64,000 bases of DNA from DATKYQ01 sp964640665. GTDB taxonomy: Bacteria > Myxococcota > B64-G9. The notes beneath the pieces are model-generated. The model was not told where the DNA came from, ran no database searches, and saw only the letters and a list, made by a program, of their open reading frames with translations. Shown in pieces: positions 50,500 to 61,729 of this stretch (positions are counted from its first letter, which is position 1; every line of letters starts with the position of its first letter). Location: contig CAZXHT010000021.1 in assembly GCA_964640665.1 (NCBI GenBank), positions 12,067 through 76,066 on the forward strand, read 5' to 3'. The translations under genes and the position numbers were made by a program.

Positions 50500-51957
50500 A
50501 TGAAAGATAGATTGTCTGGCTCCATTGCCTGCGTTCTTTTCGTGTCCGCTGTCTGTGCCGTGCTTCTCCCACCCGCGAGCGCTAAAGCCGAATCACGCAT
50601 GGTCCGCATGGTGGTCGGCGAGCAGAAGAGCATGAAATACAAAGGGATAGACAAAGTGATCGTCGGCAATCCGAGAGTGGCCGACGTCAAGAACATCGGC
50701 CGCGACACCTTCATCTTGTTTGCTACGGGCGCCGGCCGCACCAACATGACCATTCGGCGGCACGCAAAATCCTCGATCAACTTCACCATCCTCGTCAGCA
50801 AAGAGGATGTCCAGTCGCTGATGTCAGAGGTGAGGAAGCTGCTCGGTGACCGCGAGGGCATCTCCATCAGGCCCGTCGGTGACCGGGTGATCTTGGACGG
50901 GCGCGCCTTTACCAGCGAGGATTTCAGGCGGGTCAACGATATCGTCAAGCTGTATCCCCAGGTCAAGAGCTTCGTCAAGGTGAACCCCAACGCCAAGAAA
51001 CTGGTGGCCAACCAACTCAACCTCGAGTTGCAGAAGGCCGGCCTCAAGAACGTGGAGGCCAACGTCGTGGGAACGAAGATCTTCCTGGAGGGCTCGGTCG
51101 AGTCGAAGGCGGATCTTCAAAAGGCCGAGATGATTACCAAGGCCATAGGAGAAGAGGTGGAGAATCTCCTGACCGTGGGCATCAAGCGCATGGTGCTGGT
51201 GGAGATCGATTTCGTCGAGATCAAGAAGAGCGGCACCGACCACATCGGCATCAAGTGGCCGCTGGACATCGACGGCAAGGCGAACGTATCCGTAAACACG
51301 ACTCGTTTTCTGGAAGGGCCCGGCGCCAACAGCACGATCTTGACGGCCGATGGTCTCGGATATACTGACTTCGGGTTCGGGTTCATGTTCCAGGACGGAT
51401 ATGCCCGCGTCCTGGCCCAGCCGAAACTCGTCTGTGCCAGCGGGGAGAAAGCAGAGTTCTGGTCGGGCGGCGAGGTGCCCATTGTCGTCATCACCTCCAT
51501 GGTCGTCAGCATCGATTACAAGAAGTTCGGCGTGATCCTGAGGATCACCCCGGTTGCCGACCGCCACGGCAACATCCAGATGGACGTTTTCGCCGAGGTC
51601 AGCGACATCGACCGCTCGATCGGTTTCTCTGGTCAGGGTATAGACGTGCCGGGCTTCGTGCGCGACAACTGCAAGACGAACGTAACCGTCAGGCACGGCC
51701 AGACAATCGTGCTCGGCAACCTGTTCCACATCGCCGAGGAGAAGAACGTCGCCAAGGTTCCCCTGCTGGGGCACATTCCCATTATCGGCGAGTTGTTCAA
51801 GTCGAGAATCTTCAAGGAAAAGAAGGCCGAGTTGTGCGTCTTCGTCACGCCGCGGATCGTCAACCCGGACACTCCCAAGATCCTGAAGATGATCGCCGAT
51901 ATCAAGAGTCGTTACAAGCGGGCCAAGAGTGAAGTGGGATTCGGCATTTTTGATTGA
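50500..51957 (+). CDS. cpaC: Tad pilus secretin CpaC/RcpA
   Basis: 485 aa with a signal peptide (PPASAKAES). N-terminal RcpA domain (YKGIDKVIVGNPRVADVKNI, then FATGAGRTNMTI), two BON-like modules (about 110-235), and a secretin C-terminal domain (VLAQPKLVCASGEKAEFWSG, VPIVV, and VPLLGHIPIIGELFKSR near the end). It forms the outer-membrane channel for the Flp pilus. GAAGGGAGG lies ahead of the ATG. First of three consecutive Tad genes after the DUF362 pair. Confidence 0.93.
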   Translation: MKDRLSGSIACVLFVSAVCAVLLPPASAKAESRMVRMVVGEQKSMKYKGIDKVIVGNPRVADVKNIGRDTFILFATGAGRTNMTIRRHAKSSINFTILVSKEDVQSLMSEVRKLLGDREGISIRPVGDRVILDGRAFTSEDFRRVNDIVKLYPQVKSFVKVNPNAKKLVANQLNLELQKAGLKNVEANVVGTKIFLEGSVESKADLQKAEMITKAIGEEVENLLTVGIKRMVLVEIDFVEIKKSGTDHIGIKWPLDIDGKANVSVNTTRFLEGPGANSTILTADGLGYTDFGFGFMFQDGYARVLAQPKLVCASGEKAEFWSGGEVPIVVITSMVVSIDYKKFGVILRITPVADRHGNIQMDVFAEVSDIDRSIGFSGQGIDVPGFVRDNCKTNVTVRHGQTIVLGNLFHIAEEKNVAKVPLLGHIPIIGELFKSRIFKEKKAELCVFVTPRIVNPDTPKILKMIADIKSRYKRAKSEVGFGIFD

Positions 51958-51999
51958 TTACACCTTGTTCTGCGATATTGCTCCTGGAGGCGTGGACAG

Positions 52000-53793
<1,794 letters not shown>

Positions 53794-53829
53794 TACGTCC
53801 AAGCAAACGGACCATCAGGTGGTTGTGTC

Positions 53830-55779
53830 ATGGCCAAGATAGTTCTATCCGACCCCAGCGGTCGCGAAAAGGTGTACGAGCTGACGTCCGAGCCGCAAGT
53901 GTGGGGCAGAGGTGAGGACTCGGACGTCATCCTCGGTTCCCGCAGTGTCATCAGGCATCACATGCGTATCTGGGAAGACGGCGACAAGGTGATGGTGGAG
54001 GATCTCTCCGGGGGCAAGGGGATCCTGCTGGACGGTGAGCCGGTTTCAGGCACCTTCGAGCTGGAGCCCGGCCTGGAGATGGAAGCCGGTGTTTTCGTTT
54101 TCAGGATTCACGGGGTCAAGCTGACCACCGCAGTTGACGCTGAAGTGCCGGGAGAAGAAAAACTAGTGCCCGTCCTGGTCGGCACCAGGGGTGTGACCAA
54201 GGGGGTCGAGATCGAGCTTCAGGAGGGCGACAATGATGTCGGGAGAGATCCCTCCCTGTATGTCGTCATCGATGAGCAATCGATATCGCGCCTGCATGCC
54301 AGATTGACTATCAGCCAGGACGGGACGGGTGGAGCCCGCCTGGTGGACATGCACAGCTCCAATGGCACTTTCGCAAACAAGAAGAAGATCGACGAGATCG
54401 AGTTGCAGTCCGGGGACATTATTCGTTTCGGCAGCGTGGAGTTCAAGTTTCTCTATGGAAAGGAGACATCCGCCGCCGCGGCTGCCTTAAAGAAGAGAAA
54501 GTTGCTGCTGATCGGCGTAGGCGGCCTCGTCGGCCTTTTTGTGATCATCGGTGTTTGCGCCAAGCTAAGAGGCGGGCACGGGGAACAGGCCGGGCCGACA
54601 GGGCCGGTGGAGGAGGGAGTCCCGCTGGAAATTCGTGTCGATCAGCACCTCGGAGCGGCGCGTGGCGCCATGGAGCGCTTCGATTGGAAAACGGCCAAGA
54701 AGGAAGTCGAGATCGCCAAGGATCTCCTGCCGATATCGAGCGAGGTCAGGAAACTAGAAAAGCTCATCGACAAAGAAATGACAAGCAAAGGGCTTTATAA
54801 GGAAGGCGTGGACCGCTACGATCTGAGCAAGTGGAACGAGGCACTGGATCTGTTCAAGAAGATTCCACATGAGAGTGCTTACTACGCCAAGGTCAAGTAC
54901 AAAATGTCGGAGATTGTCGAGAAGCAGTCCAAATATCACTTGGGAGAAGGCAAGGGCTATTACCGGGGTCAGCAGTACCGAAAAGCCCAAAGGCACTTTA
55001 TCGCTTACATGGGTTTGAAGCCTTGTGACAAGAAGGTGTACGAGAAGTGGCTCAAGAAAACCGAGGGGCGGATGCGCCACTTCGAGATCAGGTACAAGCC
55101 CTTCATTTATCATTGCACGGATGCTGCGCAAGAGAAGAAGTCCTCACTCGAGGCAGGCCTGGATCCTATGGACTTGTTGAAGGCCAAGTATCAGGATAAG
55201 AGCATTTTCGAGGCCATCGAACTGTACTTCAAGGGCAAGGCGGAACTGTCGATAAACAAGCTGCGCAAGATCAAGGTCATGTCAAACGATAATAAGATCG
55301 TCGAGCAGGCCAAGTTGATCGAGCGGGTGATGATGGTAGTCAGCGGAAAATTCAGCGAGGGGACGGGATTGTTGCTGCAGGGTGAGTTGAAAAAGGCCAG
55401 GGATAAGTTCCAGACCGTCCTGGTAAACGATAAAAAGATCATGCCACCGGGCGTGAGAAGCTTCTATTGTGACAACGTGGGAAGCCAACTGGCGAGCAGG
55501 TTGTACAAGCAGGGCCTGGAAAAGTACAACCGCAAGGAGTGGGTCAAGAGCTTCAAATTCTGGAAGGAGTGCCTGGATGTCAGCCCCGACGATCGCAACT
55601 GCATGCAGGGGCTGATCAACCTCGAGTCGGTTGCGGGGGAAGCACTCGACTATGCCCGCCAGCTTGAAATCCGCAAGGACGAGGATGCATTTGACGTCTG
55701 GAAGCAGGTCATGCAGATGACCCGTCCGGAATCCCTGCCGTACAAGAAAGCAAACCTGAAACTGCGGGAATACGAATAG
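53830..55779 (+). CDS. FHA-FHA-TM-TPR protein
   Basis: 649 aa. The first FHA (about 20-90: VWGRGEDSDVILGSRSVIRH, lacking the usual NG pair: GGKGILLDG) looks degenerate; the second (about 120-205: DVGRDPSLYVVIDEQSISRL, then SSNGTFANKKKID) has the phosphopeptide residues. One membrane helix at about 220-242 is followed by a long periplasmic helical region with TPR-like units (ALDLFKKIPHES, KAQRHFIAYMGLK). It may bind the phosphorylated FHA-CpaF or a kinase and couple to the periplasm. Follows cpaF after 36 bases. Confidence 0.85.
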   Translation: MAKIVLSDPSGREKVYELTSEPQVWGRGEDSDVILGSRSVIRHHMRIWEDGDKVMVEDLSGGKGILLDGEPVSGTFELEPGLEMEAGVFVFRIHGVKLTTAVDAEVPGEEKLVPVLVGTRGVTKGVEIELQEGDNDVGRDPSLYVVIDEQSISRLHARLTISQDGTGGARLVDMHSSNGTFANKKKIDEIELQSGDIIRFGSVEFKFLYGKETSAAAAALKKRKLLLIGVGGLVGLFVIIGVCAKLRGGHGEQAGPTGPVEEGVPLEIRVDQHLGAARGAMERFDWKTAKKEVEIAKDLLPISSEVRKLEKLIDKEMTSKGLYKEGVDRYDLSKWNEALDLFKKIPHESAYYAKVKYKMSEIVEKQSKYHLGEGKGYYRGQQYRKAQRHFIAYMGLKPCDKKVYEKWLKKTEGRMRHFEIRYKPFIYHCTDAAQEKKSSLEAGLDPMDLLKAKYQDKSIFEAIELYFKGKAELSINKLRKIKVMSNDNKIVEQAKLIERVMMVVSGKFSEGTGLLLQGELKKARDKFQTVLVNDKKIMPPGVRSFYCDNVGSQLASRLYKQGLEKYNRKEWVKSFKFWKECLDVSPDDRNCMQGLINLESVAGEALDYARQLEIRKDEDAFDVWKQVMQMTRPESLPYKKANLKLREYE

Positions 55780-55782
55780 CCA

Positions 55783-56574
55783 CTACAGCTTTGGTTTCAC
55801 ATCCGCCTTGGTCTTGCCCGAGCGGATCTCGTCGAGCTTTTTTCTCATGGCGGCCACGAGTGCCTGGTAGGACTCTTTCTTGATCTTGCGGTTGAACTCG
55901 CCGCGGTAATGCCGCACCAGGCTCACGTCCCCGAACTCGACGTCGAAGATCAGCCAACAGCGCTGCTTGAGGTACAGGTGAAACGTCAGATCCTCGCTGA
56001 CGGTCTTGCCCTTTTTGTTCTTGGCGCTGGCAACTGCCGTCACGTCGGCCTGGGCTTCGTCCTCATCGATCTCCTCGTCTTCGTACTCCATCTTGAAGTC
56101 TATATTCTTGCTGATGGTGGAGGTGTACGAAGCCTCAATCAGGTCGCGTAGCAGCTTGGTAAATTTCTCTTGCTCCTCGGGTGAGCGCTTCTTCCAGTGC
56201 GGGCCCAGCGAACGTCTTGACAGCTCATGATAGTCGAGAAAGTCATCGACGACCTTTTTCAGCTTTTCTTTTTGCTGTTTCGCAGCAGGCGATCCCTTCT
56301 TGACCTTCTTTCTTAAAATAACGCGAACCTTCTCCGCGCTCTCCCGAATCACCTGCTGCGGTGAAACAGCGGCCCACGCCATCGGCGTAACCAAGAAACC
56401 GGCAAGAACGATGATTGCCGTTATTGTACCACTTACACCGAAAATCTTCGCGGTTCGCGAAGATTTCCTGAGTACTGCGCGAGTCATTTGATTGCGGCGG
56501 AGCCGCGCTGTGGTTTTCATTTTCAGTGCCATTAATATCCTCATGTTTTTTGACGCCGCCACCCCTTCACTCAT
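55783..56574 (-). CDS. mlaC: MlaC/Ttg2D-type phospholipid-transport protein
   Basis: Up to 263 aa. The start is uncertain: the first ATG follows the TolC-like stop directly, while ATGs at 56544, 56532 and 56487 give a more ordinary signal peptide (hydrophobic IFGVSGTITAIIVLAGFLV, then AWAAVSPQQ). The MlaC family is shown by VVDDFLDYHELSRRSLGPHW, EQEKFTKLLRDLIEASY and LIFDVEFGDVSLVRHYRGEF. MlaC ferries phospholipid between membranes. MlaDEF genes are not in the window. C-terminal part is Lys-rich and longer than in E. coli. Confidence 0.88.
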   Translation of the reverse strand: MSEGVAASKNMRILMALKMKTTARLRRNQMTRAVLRKSSRTAKIFGVSGTITAIIVLAGFLVTPMAWAAVSPQQVIRESAEKVRVILRKKVKKGSPAAKQQKEKLKKVVDDFLDYHELSRRSLGPHWKKRSPEEQEKFTKLLRDLIEASYTSTISKNIDFKMEYEDEEIDEDEAQADVTAVASAKNKKGKTVSEDLTFHLYLKQRCWLIFDVEFGDVSLVRHYRGEFNRKIKKESYQALVAAMRKKLDEIRSGKTKADVKPKL

Positions 56575-57984
56575 TCACTTTCCGTTTTTCGGCGCCCGGC
56601 TAAGATCTTCTCCGCTGGCGGCATGCAGGCGATCCAGGGCTACCAGGATATCGTGGCGTAGCTTGGTCAGACCTATCTTGGAATTGGCATGGGCCGCGAT
56701 AGAATCAAGGAGATCCTTGGTGTCCGAGATGCCTACTCCGTAGCTCATAAAGTTGGCTCGCATCCAGGCCTTGGCGGCCCGGTGCCCCTTCTTTTGGATC
56801 TTTTGGTCTGCATAGGTCGTGCGGACATCTTCCAGGCGGCGGTCGATTTCGAGGCCGACGGCTTGTTCGGCCTGGTTGGCCAGGGCTTCGATTTTCGATA
56901 AAGACGCCCTGGCCTCGGCCAGCCGGGCCAGCTTCTGGGGAATATCCAAGGTAATGCGAAATCCAACCATCAGGGCACCGCCGTAAGTGGTCAGGCCGGC
57001 ATTCAAGAGAGGGTTTTCGATGAAGTCCTGCACCCATGACCACGAGCCCTGGAAGTAACCTCCCACGAAGAAGTCGGGGTAGAAGCCGGCCTTTTCGATC
57101 TCCACGGAGGCTCGGCGCGCTTCGAGGCCGGCCGTGAGCATGGTAAGTTCCGGGCGCCTCGCCCGGGCCCGCGCCAGGTAGGCGGTGCGCGGTAGTGTCT
57201 TGAAGTCAGGCGCTTCCAACTCCACCACTAACAACTGCCGTTTCGTTCCCAGATACTCGATACCGGTGAGGAAACGTAAAGCGGCCAAGGCCACCGCCTG
57301 TCCGCTGCGGGTCTGGGCCAGCAGGGACTTTACCCGGGCGGCATAGTAACGCAGCTTGAACAGGTCGCGGTCGGTGACGTCTTCGTTCAGATCATCAAGC
57401 ATCTTGATCAGCTTCTTTTCGACTTCCTTGATCTTCTTGTCTCCATCCTCGAGCACTTCGACTGCCGAGTCGGCCAGCAGCCAACCGTAGTAGGCCCGGC
57501 GCACCTCCAGGGCCACCTCCTGCCGCGCCCGTTCGATGCCGGCCCGGCCGGCGCGCATGCCCGCGGCGGCGGCCTGCTTGGCCGAGGAGATCTTGCCGAA
57601 GGTGTAGATCGGCAGGTAGCCCTCGATCTTGCCTCCCATGGCCAGGCCGAGGTTGCCGAAATCGAAGTCGCCGCCTTTCGACGCCGAGCTTACCTCCAGG
57701 CCGCTGCAGACGGGATCGTTGTCCGGATCGCAGGCCAGGCGCCGCTCGCTGACCGGTCCGCCGATCATGCCCTCGATCTTGATGACCGGAAACCACAGCC
57801 AGCGGGCCTGATCGAACTTGGCCCGGTACTCGCCGAGTTCGGCCTGCGCCGCCAGCACTCGCCCGTCGTGGGCTAAAGCAGCGTGTAGCAGGCCATCCAG
57901 GGATAAAGCGGCATTATCCCCGCCGTCGGCACCCATGGTGCATAGCGCTACGATCAGGATACCGATAGACGGGATGTTTCTCAC
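56575..57984 (-). CDS. TolC-family outer-membrane efflux protein
   Basis: 469 aa from a GTG with GGGAGGAG upstream. Signal peptide 1-21. Two long coiled-coil halves typical of TolC: ALSLDGLLHAALAHDGRVLA and KFDQARWLWFPVIKIEG at the start, YLPIYTFGKISSAKQAA, and in the second half RARARRPELTMLTAGLEARR, AGFYPDFFVGG. The second half has a short insertion. Coupled to the MlaC gene by adjacent stop and start, a pairing found in delta-proteobacteria that suggests lipid export rather than drug efflux. Confidence 0.87.
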   Translation of the reverse strand: MRNIPSIGILIVALCTMGADGGDNAALSLDGLLHAALAHDGRVLAAQAELGEYRAKFDQARWLWFPVIKIEGMIGGPVSERRLACDPDNDPVCSGLEVSSASKGGDFDFGNLGLAMGGKIEGYLPIYTFGKISSAKQAAAAGMRAGRAGIERARQEVALEVRRAYYGWLLADSAVEVLEDGDKKIKEVEKKLIKMLDDLNEDVTDRDLFKLRYYAARVKSLLAQTRSGQAVALAALRFLTGIEYLGTKRQLLVVELEAPDFKTLPRTAYLARARARRPELTMLTAGLEARRASVEIEKAGFYPDFFVGGYFQGSWSWVQDFIENPLLNAGLTTYGGALMVGFRITLDIPQKLARLAEARASLSKIEALANQAEQAVGLEIDRRLEDVRTTYADQKIQKKGHRAAKAWMRANFMSYGVGISDTKDLLDSIAAHANSKIGLTKLRHDILVALDRLHAASGEDLSRAPKNGK

Positions 57985-58090
57985 CTAACTCCTCCCTATA
58001 GATGGACAGAGCGTAGGCAACGCAAGGGTCCGTGTCAACATTGTTTGACTTGTGTTTGACATCTGTGTGTGTTGCCCGGAGGATAACGGG

Positions 58091-58735
58091 ATGGTGGGCA
58101 AGTCGCAGCGCAAGATAGTCAGCGTGTTGGAGAAGCTGAGCCGGCAGCAGGGCAAGACCATGCTTTCACGTCTGGGGCGCGGACGGCCATTTCGCACGTT
58201 GGTGGCAACCATCCTCTCGGCCCGGGTCAGAGACGAGGTGACCGAGACGGTCGTGCCCGAGGTAATGCGGCGATGGCCTGACGCCGGGAGCCTGGCGCGG
58301 GCCAGGCCGCGGGATGTCGAGCGCGTCATTCGGCGCATCGGGCTCTACCGGGTCAAGAGCCGCCGACTGGTCGAAGTGGCGGGCCGGCTGGTGTCCGAGC
58401 ACGGCGGACGGGTGCCGAACAGCCTGGAAGAGCTGGTCAAGCTTCCGGGCGTGGGTCGCAAGACGGCGGGCTGCGTGGTCGTCTACGCCTTCGGCGGCAC
58501 GGCCTTGCCGGTGGATACCCACGTCCACCGCATCTCCAATCGGCTGGGCTGGGTTAGCACTAAGGCCCCCATGGCCACCGAGCGGGCGTTGCTCAATATT
58601 GTGCCCGAAGAATGGCAGGCGCGGGTCAACGACCTGCTGGTTCATCATGGCAAGACTATCTGCAAGCCGTTAAACCCAGACTGCGACGCCTGTCCGGTGT
58701 CAGGTGATTGCCCGTATTGGCGAGGTAGAAAATGA
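58091..58735 (+). CDS. nth: Endonuclease III (DNA glycosylase/AP lyase)
   Basis: 214 aa from the ATG at 58091 (GGAGG nine bases upstream). Helix-hairpin-helix LVKLPGVGRKTAGCVV with the catalytic Lys (about 122), PVDTHVHRISNRLGW with the catalytic Asp (about 141), and the C-terminal 4Fe-4S cluster in C-x6-C-x2-C-x5-C spacing (CKPLNPDCDACPVSGDC). Removes oxidised pyrimidines and nicks abasic sites. The entry segment reads LSARVRDEV where E. coli has LSAQ, so base preference might differ. Confidence 0.93.
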   Translation: MVGKSQRKIVSVLEKLSRQQGKTMLSRLGRGRPFRTLVATILSARVRDEVTETVVPEVMRRWPDAGSLARARPRDVERVIRRIGLYRVKSRRLVEVAGRLVSEHGGRVPNSLEELVKLPGVGRKTAGCVVVYAFGGTALPVDTHVHRISNRLGWVSTKAPMATERALLNIVPEEWQARVNDLLVHHGKTICKPLNPDCDACPVSGDCPYWRGRK

Positions 58736-58845
58736 AGGTTGTTATCGTGGGCGCTTGCAGATACCAACCCGTCGCACTCCATGGTCTGTCGCCCGTCACC
58801 TGATTGAAGTTGATTGCCGCCTGCTACGTATGACATCATCCGGAC

Positions 58846-60606
58846 ATGCCCGAAGTGAACGACGTTGAAAAGAGATGGCCCGCTATCGCCGCCTGGGGCG
58901 CGTTCGGGCTGGTGGCGTTTTTATACCTTTCGCTCAAGTCGTTCTGTTTTCACTGGCAGGTGGGGGACGAGAACATCTACTTTTACATGGCCTGGGCCAC
59001 GGTCGATCACGGGGCCTTGCCTTACGGCGACTTTTTCTTCGCCCACCCGCCGCTGCACATATTGCCGGGCATGGCCGTCTTCGGCCTGCTCGGGTTTGGG
59101 ACCGTCAGTGTTCGCCTGATTCCCATCGGCGCGACCTTGGTCGGGGCTTTTTTTCTCTTCCGGCTTGCCCGCGCGCGTATCGGAAACATCGGCGGGGTGG
59201 TAACGGTTTTTTTGTATCTGACGGCCTTTTCGCTGATTCGCGCCTCGACGCACTGGACCGGGATCAACCTGGCGGTCATGTGGAGCGTGCTCGGACTGTG
59301 GGCCATTCATCGCAAGCGGCCGGCAACGGCCGGAGTGTTTCTGGCAGCCGGGGTCTGCACCGGTAACTACGTCCTGCCCGGGGCAATCATGGTGGGCATG
59401 TTGGCTTTCCTCGAGTCGCGCCGGGCGGGGTTGCGCTACCTGCTCGGGTTCGCGGTCCCCTGGGCCTCGATTCAGGCGCTGGGGCTGGCGCTTGGCGGCG
59501 CGGGATACCTGAAGGCGGTCTACGCCTATCACCTGCTCAAGCCGCAAGCCGCGGGAGCTTCCTACAAGATGTCGGTCAGGGTTTTTGGCGACAACTTCGC
59601 TTTATTTCTAGGCGCGTTGCTGGGGCCGTTGATGGCCGCCCTGGACGGATTTCTGGGCCGGGCATCCGGCAAGCGGCCTAAGCGGCAAGAGGTGACCCGC
59701 GACTCGGGCGGGTCATGGTTGCGGCGCTTCTTTGCCTGGTGGCGGGTTCGCCTCGTCGAGGAAGAACCTGCCGGCCTGGCCCGCGTGGGCGCCCTGTGGG
59801 CTTTGGGCTACGTGTTTTTCATCGCCATGCTGCCGCGCGTGTTTCCTTTTTATTTCCTGCTCATGTTTCCGGGCATGGCCCTGGCCGGAGGATATGCAAT
59901 CGAGTGCTGGATCCGGCATGCAAGAGGGATCGTTGGCGGTGCGAAAGAAAGGAGCAGACATTTTTGGGAGGCGGCCGCAATACTGATCATGCTCTTGGTT
60001 GCCGTCGGGATGGGATATTTCGTTCGCGTGCCGATCCAGCGAACCCTGCTTCCTCGATACACGCGCAGCCACGACAAACCGATGAAGTGGTCCGACGGCC
60101 GCCTGCCGGGATTTGTCAACCGCGCTTTCAGGTCGTGTTGCTTCGATGACGTGGCCATGGCCTACACGGCCTACGGAACAATACAGGAGATTCTCTATCA
60201 CGAGAGCCGCTACTTCGAAAAGGCCGAAGAGCTTGCCGACTACGTCCGCGAGCACAGCGACCCCGACCAGGCAATCTTCGGTGATTCCTCGACGGCCGGT
60301 ATAGTGGCGCTGCTTTCGGGCCGGCGCCTGGCGGCCGATTTCGCCGACACAAACGTGATGCGTTTTCGCTCGGGGATAACCACGGTCGAAGACGCCATCA
60401 GCAGGATAGACACTCCCGAGCTGGCCTTCATCCTGGCCGGCGGCTCACCCCGTCGCGGCCCGGACGGCAACGAACGCCCGCGTTTCGGACATTTCGCAAG
60501 CCTGCCGGGATTCAGGCGTTGGCTGAATGAGAACTTCCAGGTTGCCTACCGCACGCGGGATCGCACCAAGGGTTGGTTTTTCTTACTGCGAAGGAAACAA
60601 AGCTAG
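58846..60606 (+). CDS. GT-C-type membrane glycosyltransferase (GT39/PMT-like)
   Basis: 586 aa with about ten membrane helices in the first 400 residues. The first outside loop has VGDENIYFYMAWATVDHG and FFFAHPPLHILPG, the acidic and HPP motifs of polyprenyl-phosphate-sugar-dependent transferases. A polar insert lies near 268-300. The last 170 residues form a soluble domain outside the membrane (ADYVREHSDPDQAIFGDSST, LLSGRRLAADFADT). It belongs to a different subfamily from the enzyme at 19748. Acceptor unknown; no coupled neighbour. Confidence 0.82.
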   Translation: MPEVNDVEKRWPAIAAWGAFGLVAFLYLSLKSFCFHWQVGDENIYFYMAWATVDHGALPYGDFFFAHPPLHILPGMAVFGLLGFGTVSVRLIPIGATLVGAFFLFRLARARIGNIGGVVTVFLYLTAFSLIRASTHWTGINLAVMWSVLGLWAIHRKRPATAGVFLAAGVCTGNYVLPGAIMVGMLAFLESRRAGLRYLLGFAVPWASIQALGLALGGAGYLKAVYAYHLLKPQAAGASYKMSVRVFGDNFALFLGALLGPLMAALDGFLGRASGKRPKRQEVTRDSGGSWLRRFFAWWRVRLVEEEPAGLARVGALWALGYVFFIAMLPRVFPFYFLLMFPGMALAGGYAIECWIRHARGIVGGAKERSRHFWEAAAILIMLLVAVGMGYFVRVPIQRTLLPRYTRSHDKPMKWSDGRLPGFVNRAFRSCCFDDVAMAYTAYGTIQEILYHESRYFEKAEELADYVREHSDPDQAIFGDSSTAGIVALLSGRRLAADFADTNVMRFRSGITTVEDAISRIDTPELAFILAGGSPRRGPDGNERPRFGHFASLPGFRRWLNENFQVAYRTRDRTKGWFFLLRRKQS

Positions 60607-60635
60607 AAAACTAAAATGAAAAGGAGATACATCTT

Positions 60636-61031
60636 ATGGAGCTGAAAATTGCTTTTGGAACGGATGATGGCAAGCATTTTAATGACCATCATTTCGGAAT
60701 GGCAAAATACTATCTCGTATACAAGTTTTTTAACGGCGGAAAGGAATTTCTGGAAAAAAGAAAGAACGTGAATTTTGAAGGTGATGAATCCATAAAACAT
60801 GGCGATCCCGAAAAAGCCAAAGCCACTTCCGGTGTCCTGCAGGGTGTGGATGTGGCGGTTGCCAGGAGGTTTGGCCCCAATATTACCCGGTTGTTGAAAA
60901 AATTTGTCTGCGTGTTAGTGAGAACCGGTACTATCGCGGATGCTGTAGAAACCATCAACACTCATATGGATGAAGTAATCGAAGAGAAGAAAAAAACAAC
61001 GGACCGAAAACACCTTATTTTCAAAAAATAA
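60636..61031 (+). CDS. NifX/NifB-type (dinitrogenase cofactor) domain protein
   Basis: 131 aa, AAAAGGAG before the ATG. The start MELKIAFGTDDGKHFNDHHF then GMAKYYLVYKF is the NifX/NafY-like fold; the C-terminal part has LLKKFVCVLVRTGTIADAVE. AT-rich codon use differs from the GC-rich neighbours, suggesting transfer. It is convergent with a second protein of the same fold. The family binds iron-sulfur or metal clusters; there are no nitrogenase genes here, so nitrogen fixation is not implied. Confidence 0.8.
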   Translation: MELKIAFGTDDGKHFNDHHFGMAKYYLVYKFFNGGKEFLEKRKNVNFEGDESIKHGDPEKAKATSGVLQGVDVAVARRFGPNITRLLKKFVCVLVRTGTIADAVETINTHMDEVIEEKKKTTDRKHLIFKK

Positions 61032-61050
61032 TCGTTTCGAATCCCGCTGA

Positions 61051-61701
61051 TTACTTCTTTTCCCCCTCAAGATCCTTGATTCGGACCATGAGTTGCTCAA
61101 TTTGTTTCTGCATGATCTCGTTTTGTTTCATAAGAGCGGTCATTTCTTCCTTGTTATTGTCAGGTTTTTGCGCGGAGCCTGCGACCTCTCCTGCCGACTG
61201 AACATTTCCAGCGTTTTGTCTCATGCCCATGCCGCGGCCCATGCCCATGCCGCGGCCCATGCCCATGCCGCGGCCCATGCCCATGCCGCGACCCATGCCG
61301 CCACCTCCACCGCCGCCTCCACCGCCACCGCCGCCGCCACCCATTCCGAAGTGATCCTGTACACTGGGGCCGGAATCGCTAGACAATGTTCCGGATTTGT
61401 ATTGCTCAATAGCCTGCCTCACTTGGCCGCTGACACCGCTGATCACTTCAATTCCAGCCGCATCGAATGTTGTAAAAGCATTCGGGCCGCAATTACCCGT
61501 CAAGACGACCGATACATTCTTATCAGCCATGAGCTGCGCGGATTGAATCCCCGCACCACCCCCTGCGGCAACATTGGGATTCTGAATGGATTCGAACTCC
61601 AGGCTGTCCGGATCGACGATTAAGAAATAGGCACATCGCCCGAAGCGAGGATCGATCTCACCATCAAGCGTTGGTCCAGTGGATGTCAGTGCAATTTTCA
61701 T
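61051..61701 (-). CDS. NifX-type domain protein with Gly- and Met-rich repeats
   Basis: 216 aa. Residues 1-110 are a NifX fold (MKIALTSTGPTLDGEIDPRF, then GRCAYFLIVD and LTGNCGPNAFTTFDAAGIEV with a cysteine at the cluster site). The middle has a run of about 15 glycines followed by repeated GMGRGM units, and the C-terminus is a coiled coil (QNEIMQKQIEQLMVRIKDLE). This architecture is common in sulfate-reducing and related bacteria. Metal handling is likely; the Met-rich stretch might bind metal. Convergent with the NifX-like gene on the plus strand, 20 bases away. Confidence 0.82.
   Translation of the reverse strand: MKIALTSTGPTLDGEIDPRFGRCAYFLIVDPDSLEFESIQNPNVAAGGGAGIQSAQLMADKNVSVVLTGNCGPNAFTTFDAAGIEVISGVSGQVRQAIEQYKSGTLSSDSGPSVQDHFGMGGGGGGGGGGGGGGGMGRGMGMGRGMGMGRGMGMGRGMGMRQNAGNVQSAGEVAGSAQKPDNNKEEMTALMKQNEIMQKQIEQLMVRIKDLEGEKK
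61223..61294 (-). repeat. Four 18-bp tandem repeats encoding GRGMGM-type units
   Basis: Four copies of ATGCCCATGCCGCGGCCC on the plus strand, the last with one change. On the coding strand they give GRGMGM units; an adjacent CCN-rich stretch to about 61345 encodes the glycine run. Confidence 0.9.
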
Positions 61702-61729
61702 GAATTGGATCTCCTTTTTTCGAAAACAG

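Noticed and set aside
60636..61701. Nitrogen fixation locus
   Set aside because: NifX-fold and NifU-type proteins are common outside nitrogen fixation, and no nifHDK or nifEN is present.
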